A DNA stretch of 9,896 bases from Desulfobacteraceae bacterium (GTDB lineage Bacteria; Desulfobacterota; Desulfobacteria; Desulfobacterales; JAABRJ01). The position numbers were made by a program, and so were the translations under genes. The stretch is from contig JAABRJ010000467.1 in the NCBI GenBank assembly GCA_011390985.1, forward strand, positions 1 through 9,896, in the 5' to 3' direction. Of this stretch, positions 7,281-9,896 are shown piece by piece. The notes beneath the pieces are model-generated. The model saw only the letters and a program-made list of their open reading frames with translations. It searched no databases and had not been told where the DNA came from. The stretch's first letter is position 1; each line of letters starts with the position of its first letter.

Positions 7281-8111
7281 ATGACAACTGTCGATCCCAC
7301 CGACGCCAACCCGATCCGGGGGCTGCGGGTGGTCCTGCGGGGCGCCGGCGAAATGGCCTCCGGCGTCGCCTGGCGCCTCTACCGTGCCAACATCCGCCGG
7401 CTGGTCATGCTGGAAGTCCCCGCGCCGCTGGCCGTGCGCCGCAATGTCAGCTTCTGCGAGGCGCTGCACCAGGGGTGGCAGACGGTGGAGGGCGTCCAGG
7501 CGGTCAAGGCCGCGGACATCGGCGGGGTGAAGCGGGCCTGGGACACCGGCCAGATCCCGCTCCTGGTGGACCCCGAGGCCCGCCTGATCTCCCAACTGGC
7601 GCCGGACGTGCTGGTGGACGCGACGCTCGCCAAACGCAACCTGGGCACCCGGATGGAAGACGCCCCGCTGGTTATCGGTTTAGGCCCCGGCTTCTGTGCC
7701 GGACGTGACGTGCACCGCGTGGTCGAAACCAACCGCGGCCACACCCTGGGCCGGGTGATCGCCGCGGGCGCCGCCGAAGCCGATACCGGCATTCCCGGCA
7801 CAGTCGCCGGTTACAGCGTCGAACGTGTTCTGCGGGCGCCGGCAACCGGGGTGTTCAGCACCCGCCACCGCATCGGGGATCGGGTGCAATCCGGGGAGGA
7901 GGTGGGCACCGTCGCCGGTGCGGCCGTGACCGTGCGCCTGGACGGCATCCTGCGGGGCCTGATTCGCCCGGGCACGCCAGTGAGCGCCGGGCTCAAACTC
8001 GGGGACGTGGACCCCCGCGGGGAGGAATCATACTGCCACACGATCTCCGACAAGGCCCGGGCCGTGGCCGGCGGGGTGCTGGAGGCGATTCTAGGGGTGT
8101 TTAACACCTGA
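7281..8111 (+). CDS. yqeB: YqeB-family selenium-dependent molybdenum hydroxylase maturation protein
   Basis: YqeB (EF2563) family proteins occur with selenium-dependent molybdenum hydroxylases and are thought to help make or insert the labile-selenium molybdenum cofactor; the exact reaction is not established. The 276-residue product opens with a Rossmann-type loop, VVLRGAGEMASGVAWRL (17-33), and has the family stretches NVSFCEALHQG, VIGLGPGF and VHRVVETNRGH. Its C-terminal part (ATGVFSTRHRIGDRVQSGE and following) resembles a small barrel/hammerhead domain. ATG 7281 is chosen because AGGAGAGG at 7265-7272 lies 8 nt upstream; an in-frame TTG at 7260 precedes that site and is rejected. Placement at the end of the nicotinate/TRAP cluster suggests that it serves the hydroxylase encoded at the window start. 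Confidence 0.88.
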   Translation: MTTVDPTDANPIRGLRVVLRGAGEMASGVAWRLYRANIRRLVMLEVPAPLAVRRNVSFCEALHQGWQTVEGVQAVKAADIGGVKRAWDTGQIPLLVDPEARLISQLAPDVLVDATLAKRNLGTRMEDAPLVIGLGPGFCAGRDVHRVVETNRGHTLGRVIAAGAAEADTGIPGTVAGYSVERVLRAPATGVFSTRHRIGDRVQSGEEVGTVAGAAVTVRLDGILRGLIRPGTPVSAGLKLGDVDPRGEESYCHTISDKARAVAGGVLEAILGVFNT

Positions 8112-8711
8112 GCCCACCGCGGGAAGTCAGGCGAAACCCAAGTCGCGGCGCAGATGCTTTCTCGGGCCGGAAGGCCAGGGTGCGGGGCCGCGGCAGCCGC
8201 AGCGGGACGACGGCCGGTAAAAAACCTGCGGCTCAAAGACGGAAAGTCGTGACACCAGTTACACCTGAAATCGGACGTTCCATCCAGGCCAGAAATAGAA
8301 ACGCCTGAAACAATCCGCCCTTCTGAAACCCCTCTCCCTCCAAACGCCCCGTTCCCGCTCCCAACGATGAGCCCCTCCCGTTTGCCCTCCCCTTTACGCT
8401 GCTCTCTCCCTTGGGTAGGGGGGGGCCGCCATGGAAGTCGATGCCCCTGTCCCTTGCCTGCGAGGCGGTTTGAAAGGGTTGTGGGATGGGCTATTTCACC
8501 TCGATGCGGATAGATTTCAGCATCTTCGGAGCGGTTCAGTCACTGAGCGCGACCAATCGAATGATCCGGTTGCAATTGGCTCGGGCGGTGTGGTAGGCCT
8601 AAAAACAATCCAGAAAACCCTTGCGGCGGACTCGGCCTGTCCCCGATCGTTTTGGAACCAGCTTGAATGGGGGTTTGTTTTGGATTTACATGGATATTGA
8701 ATATCGCCAGG
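8112..8711. other. About 600 bases without a convincing gene; pyrimidine-rich tract
   Basis: The first part (to about 8240) is G+C-rich with short stems such as GGCC-GGAA-GGCC near 8165, but no stem with a T-run that I would call a terminator for yqeB. From about 8320 to 8412 the + strand is strikingly C/T-rich (for example CCCCTCTCCCTCC), ending in a run of eight G at 8418-8425. Open frames at 8431-8700 (+) and 8517-8795 (-) show no family resemblance. Base composition falls from G+C-rich to A+T-rich across this stretch, marking the edge of the catabolic block. I see no tRNA or CRISPR array. Confidence 0.5.
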
Positions 8712-8749
8712 AAAATATGGAAAATTCAGGATCAATTTTTCCATATTTT
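8712..8749. repeat. 13-bp perfect inverted repeat, A+T-rich
   Basis: AAAATATGGAAAA at 8712-8724 is perfectly repeated in inverse at 8737-8749 with a 12-nt loop. It lies upstream of the small-gene pair at 8835. It shares the TGGAAA/TTTCCA core with the palindrome at 8767-8788, so both may be bound by the same protein. Alternatively it is a terminal repeat of a small element or a weak bidirectional terminator. Confidence 0.7.
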
Positions 8750-8766
8750 GCCCTGTGATATGGCAA

Positions 8767-8788
8767 TACGTGGAAAACTTTCCACGTA
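8767..8788. promoter_or_regulatory. 10-bp perfect palindrome, candidate operator of the small-gene pair
   Basis: TACGTGGAAA (8767-8776) and TTTCCACGTA (8779-8788) form a perfect palindrome with a 2-nt centre, as expected for a dimeric DNA-binding protein. It ends 46 nt before the start of the 78-residue gene, a normal operator position. A shorter repeat, TTGCC (8748-8752) with GGCAA (8762-8766), lies between it and the 8712-8749 repeat. The operator role is inference from position and symmetry. Neither small protein has an obvious helix-turn-helix, so the binder is unknown. Confidence 0.45.
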
Positions 8789-8834
8789 TCAACAATGTTC
8801 GGCACTTAAAATATCATAAGCCGGAAACTGAGAA

Positions 8835-9071
8835 ATGAAGACTACCCAATATTTCGACTACACCCGTCACCGGCCTGACCGCGCTCAGATAAAAAAGGCG
8901 TGGATTAAATTCGTTATTGAAAACCCTGAGAAGACTGAAACTCAATCAGACGGTAGAATCAGAAAATGGGCGAAGATACCGGAAGCTGACAAATATTTGA
9001 GGGTTATCTTGCTTCAAGATGGAGAAACAGTTCATAATGCCTTCTTCGACAGGTCATACAAGGAGGGATAA
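8835..9071 (+). CDS. Small 78-residue protein, possible toxin-like partner of DUF2283
   Basis: The 78-residue product starts MKTTQYFDYTRHRPDRAQIK and has no signal peptide or membrane segment. Its pattern (arginine-rich helix, VIENPEK, GRIRKWAKI, YLRVILL, then VHNAFFDRSYKE) resembles small proteins that are regularly encoded directly upstream of DUF2283 proteins. It also recalls DUF4258/BrnT-like RelE-fold toxins, with a helix followed by beta strands and basic residues. A weak purine-rich site (GAGAA) precedes the ATG. The gene ends 3 nt before the next start, and the ribosome site of the next gene lies inside its last codons, so the two are co-translated. Base use is far more A+T-rich than in the operon upstream, pointing to separate origin. 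The toxin role is inference; a non-toxic conserved protein is equally possible. Confidence 0.7.
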   Translation: MKTTQYFDYTRHRPDRAQIKKAWIKFVIENPEKTETQSDGRIRKWAKIPEADKYLRVILLQDGETVHNAFFDRSYKEG

Positions 9072-9074
9072 AAC

Positions 9075-9281
9075 ATGAAAGTCAAATACTTTTCCGATAC
9101 AGATACTGCGCATATAGAATTCACCGATAGAGGGGTACACGAGACCAAGGAGATAAGCGAAAACATATACATAGACGTCGATGAAAAGGGCAACATTGTG
9201 AGTATGACAATTGAACATGCTAGAGCCAACGCAGGGCTCTGGGAGTTTTCATATCAAGAAATGTCTCGGCAAACGGCATAA
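9075..9281 (+). CDS. DUF2283 domain-containing protein
   Basis: The 68-residue product matches the DUF2283 pattern: an opening MKVKYFSDTDTAHIEF strand pair, an acidic middle (KEISENIYIDVDEKGNIVSMTIEHA) and a short C-terminal helix. Proteins of this family are small, cytoplasmic and often encoded next to a second small gene; some are predicted to be antitoxins. The acidic character here against the basic 78-residue partner fits an antitoxin-like binding pair. AGGAGGG at 9061-9067 gives a strong ribosome site 7 nt before ATG 9075, stronger than that of the upstream gene, as is common when an antitoxin must be made in excess. The function of DUF2283 is not established. Confidence 0.85.
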   Translation: MKVKYFSDTDTAHIEFTDRGVHETKEISENIYIDVDEKGNIVSMTIEHARANAGLWEFSYQEMSRQTA

Positions 9282-9290
9282 GGAAGGCCG

Positions 9291-9355
9291 AACATCAGCT
9301 TGGAGAAGGATGCTCATTACGCTGCACTTCATTAGCACCTCTCAAGCTGGGTGTT
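9291..9355 (+). repeat. Long imperfect hairpin just after the DUF2283 gene (attC-like shape)
   Basis: Pairing segments are AACA 9291-9294 with TGTT 9352-9355, CAGCTTG 9296-9302 with CAAGCTG 9343-9349, AGA 9304-9306 with TCT 9340-9342, GG 9308-9309 with CC 9338-9339, and TGCT 9311-9314 with AGCA 9334-9337. Single unpaired bases G9303, A9307 and A9310 all lie on the left arm, and the loop is about 19 nt. The AAC/GTT ends and one-sided bulges recall an integron attC site placed right after a cassette gene. However, the end box GTTATGC does not fully fit GTTRRRY, and no integrase or second site is visible. Confidence 0.35.
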
Positions 9356-9493
9356 ATGCAATGGTGCGTGTCAGGGGTCGGACCAAGGCAACTCTTCGGA
9401 ATGATGAAGCAATGATCTAAAATTTGGCCTGTTTTGGAGTTTAGAGTGATGTTTTTCCCCTCAAAATGGTGGTTCTAAGAAAGGTTGACTTGA

Positions 9494-9616
9494 ATGCCTC
9501 GGGCGAACCGGTATTACATTTCAGGCTACTTCTGGCATATCACTCATCGGTGTCACAAGAAAGAATTCCTTGATAGAATCAGCATCCATTTGTATCGCCG
9601 AAGTCAGCGAAGATAA
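9494..9616 (+). pseudogene. 5' remnant of a Y1/RAYT-type (IS200-like) transposase gene
   Basis: The frame opens MPRANRYYISGYFWHITHRC followed by HKKEFL, the well-known N-terminus of a subfamily of Y1 (REP-associated tyrosine) transposases. AAAGGT at 9480-9485 is a suitable ribosome site. The resemblance stops after residue 26 (about 9571). The frame then runs through unrelated codons to a TAA at 9614-9616, so the catalytic HUH motif and the nucleophilic tyrosine are missing. It is therefore a dead 5' fragment whose own upstream leader may be preserved. From about 9570 another frame becomes the coding one, marking a deletion or recombination junction. Confidence 0.75.
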
Positions 9617-9896
9617 TCCGAACGTTTGGCTGGAGCTTGGCTACGCGTTAGCTTTAGATCGGCCGACCGTTATACTTTGCGACAAGTCCAAGAGGAATAA
9701 ACTCCCATTTGATATCCAACATCGTCCAATCATTTATTATCGTACGGATTCTCGTAGCGGTTACGAAGAGCTTGAATCGAACATAATAAAATGGATTACA
9801 AATGAGTTGAATACGTCTAAACGTGTTGATTCAATAAGAACTTTAATACCTGGAAGTGAATCTAAAACTGATTTGGAAGATTATGAGGTGAGATCG
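9570..9896 (+). CDS. Nucleoside 2-deoxyribosyltransferase/TIR-like domain protein, N-terminally truncated and running off the window
   Basis: This frame is open to the last base, giving 109 visible codons. Its core, ICIAEVSEDNPNVWLELGYA, then PTVILCD and LPFDIQHRPIIYY, is the nucleotide-binding motif region of nucleoside 2-deoxyribosyltransferase-fold/TIR-like proteins, where a D/E-V-(S/T) strand end and NPNV(W/Y)xELGYA helix are typical. Some members act in nucleotide signalling or antiphage defence. The first beta-alpha unit expected before this region is missing, and there is no ATG; the first possible initiator is TTG 9570. The preceding bases belong to a transposase remnant in another frame, so the gene was probably cut at its 5' end. 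It may be expressed only if TTG is used. The C-terminal domain lies beyond the window, so the effector type is unknown. Confidence 0.55.
   Translation, partial: MIESASICIAEVSEDNPNVWLELGYALALDRPTVILCDKSKRNKLPFDIQHRPIIYYRTDSRSGYEELESNIIKWITNELNTSKRVDSIRTLIPGSESKTDLEDYEVRS

Noticed and set aside
8431..8700. 89-codon plus-strand open frame
   Set aside because: No ribosome site, no family resemblance, and it spans the compositional transition; probably non-coding. The overlapping minus frame 8517-8795 is rejected for the same reasons.
9211..9420. 69-codon frame overlapping the DUF2283 gene
   Set aside because: It overlaps a recognised gene in another frame, continues through the hairpin and has no recognisable domain.

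Overview
The window is a G+C-rich catabolic operon (about 1-8111) followed by an accessory stretch (about 8112-9896) that turns A+T-rich. The high G+C, the anaerobic-type enzymes and the TRAP transporter fit an anaerobic proteobacterium or Desulfobacterota (sulfate-reducer-like). That placement is inference; no taxonomic marker is present.

Region 1 (1-4073) carries recognisable genes for anaerobic nicotinate catabolism as known from Eubacterium barkeri. In order they are the C-terminal end of a molybdenum hydroxylase subunit (nicotinate dehydrogenase candidate), enamidase (ena), 6-hydroxynicotinate reductase (hnr) and an ApbE-like UPF0280 protein. The expected flow is nicotinate -> 6-hydroxynicotinate -> 1,4,5,6-tetrahydro-6-oxonicotinate -> 2-formylglutarate + ammonia. 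Gene overlaps (8 nt between hydroxylase and ena; ATGA between hnr and UPF0280) indicate one transcription unit. The UPF0280 gene is notable because the E. barkeri reductase carries a covalently bound flavin, and ApbE-type enzymes attach flavins.

Region 2 (4221-7213) encodes a complete three-part TRAP transporter (dctP, dctQ, dctM), a candidate importer for nicotinate or a related carboxylate. A 12-bp G+C-rich hairpin separates dctP from dctQ. Region 3 (7281-8111) is a YqeB-family protein of the selenium-dependent molybdenum hydroxylase system. It suggests that the hydroxylase at the window start contains labile selenium, as the E. barkeri enzyme does.

Region 4 (8112-8834) has no convincing gene. 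It holds a pyrimidine-rich tract and, at its A+T-rich end, clustered inverted repeats. Region 5 (8835-9281) is a two-gene small-protein module (78-aa protein plus DUF2283 protein) resembling toxin-antitoxin pairs. Region 6 (9282-9896) holds an imperfect hairpin, a 5' remnant of a Y1/RAYT-type transposase gene, and an out-of-frame, N-terminally truncated fragment of a nucleoside-2-deoxyribosyltransferase/TIR-like protein running off the window. Region 6 looks like a decayed mobile or defence-gene junction.
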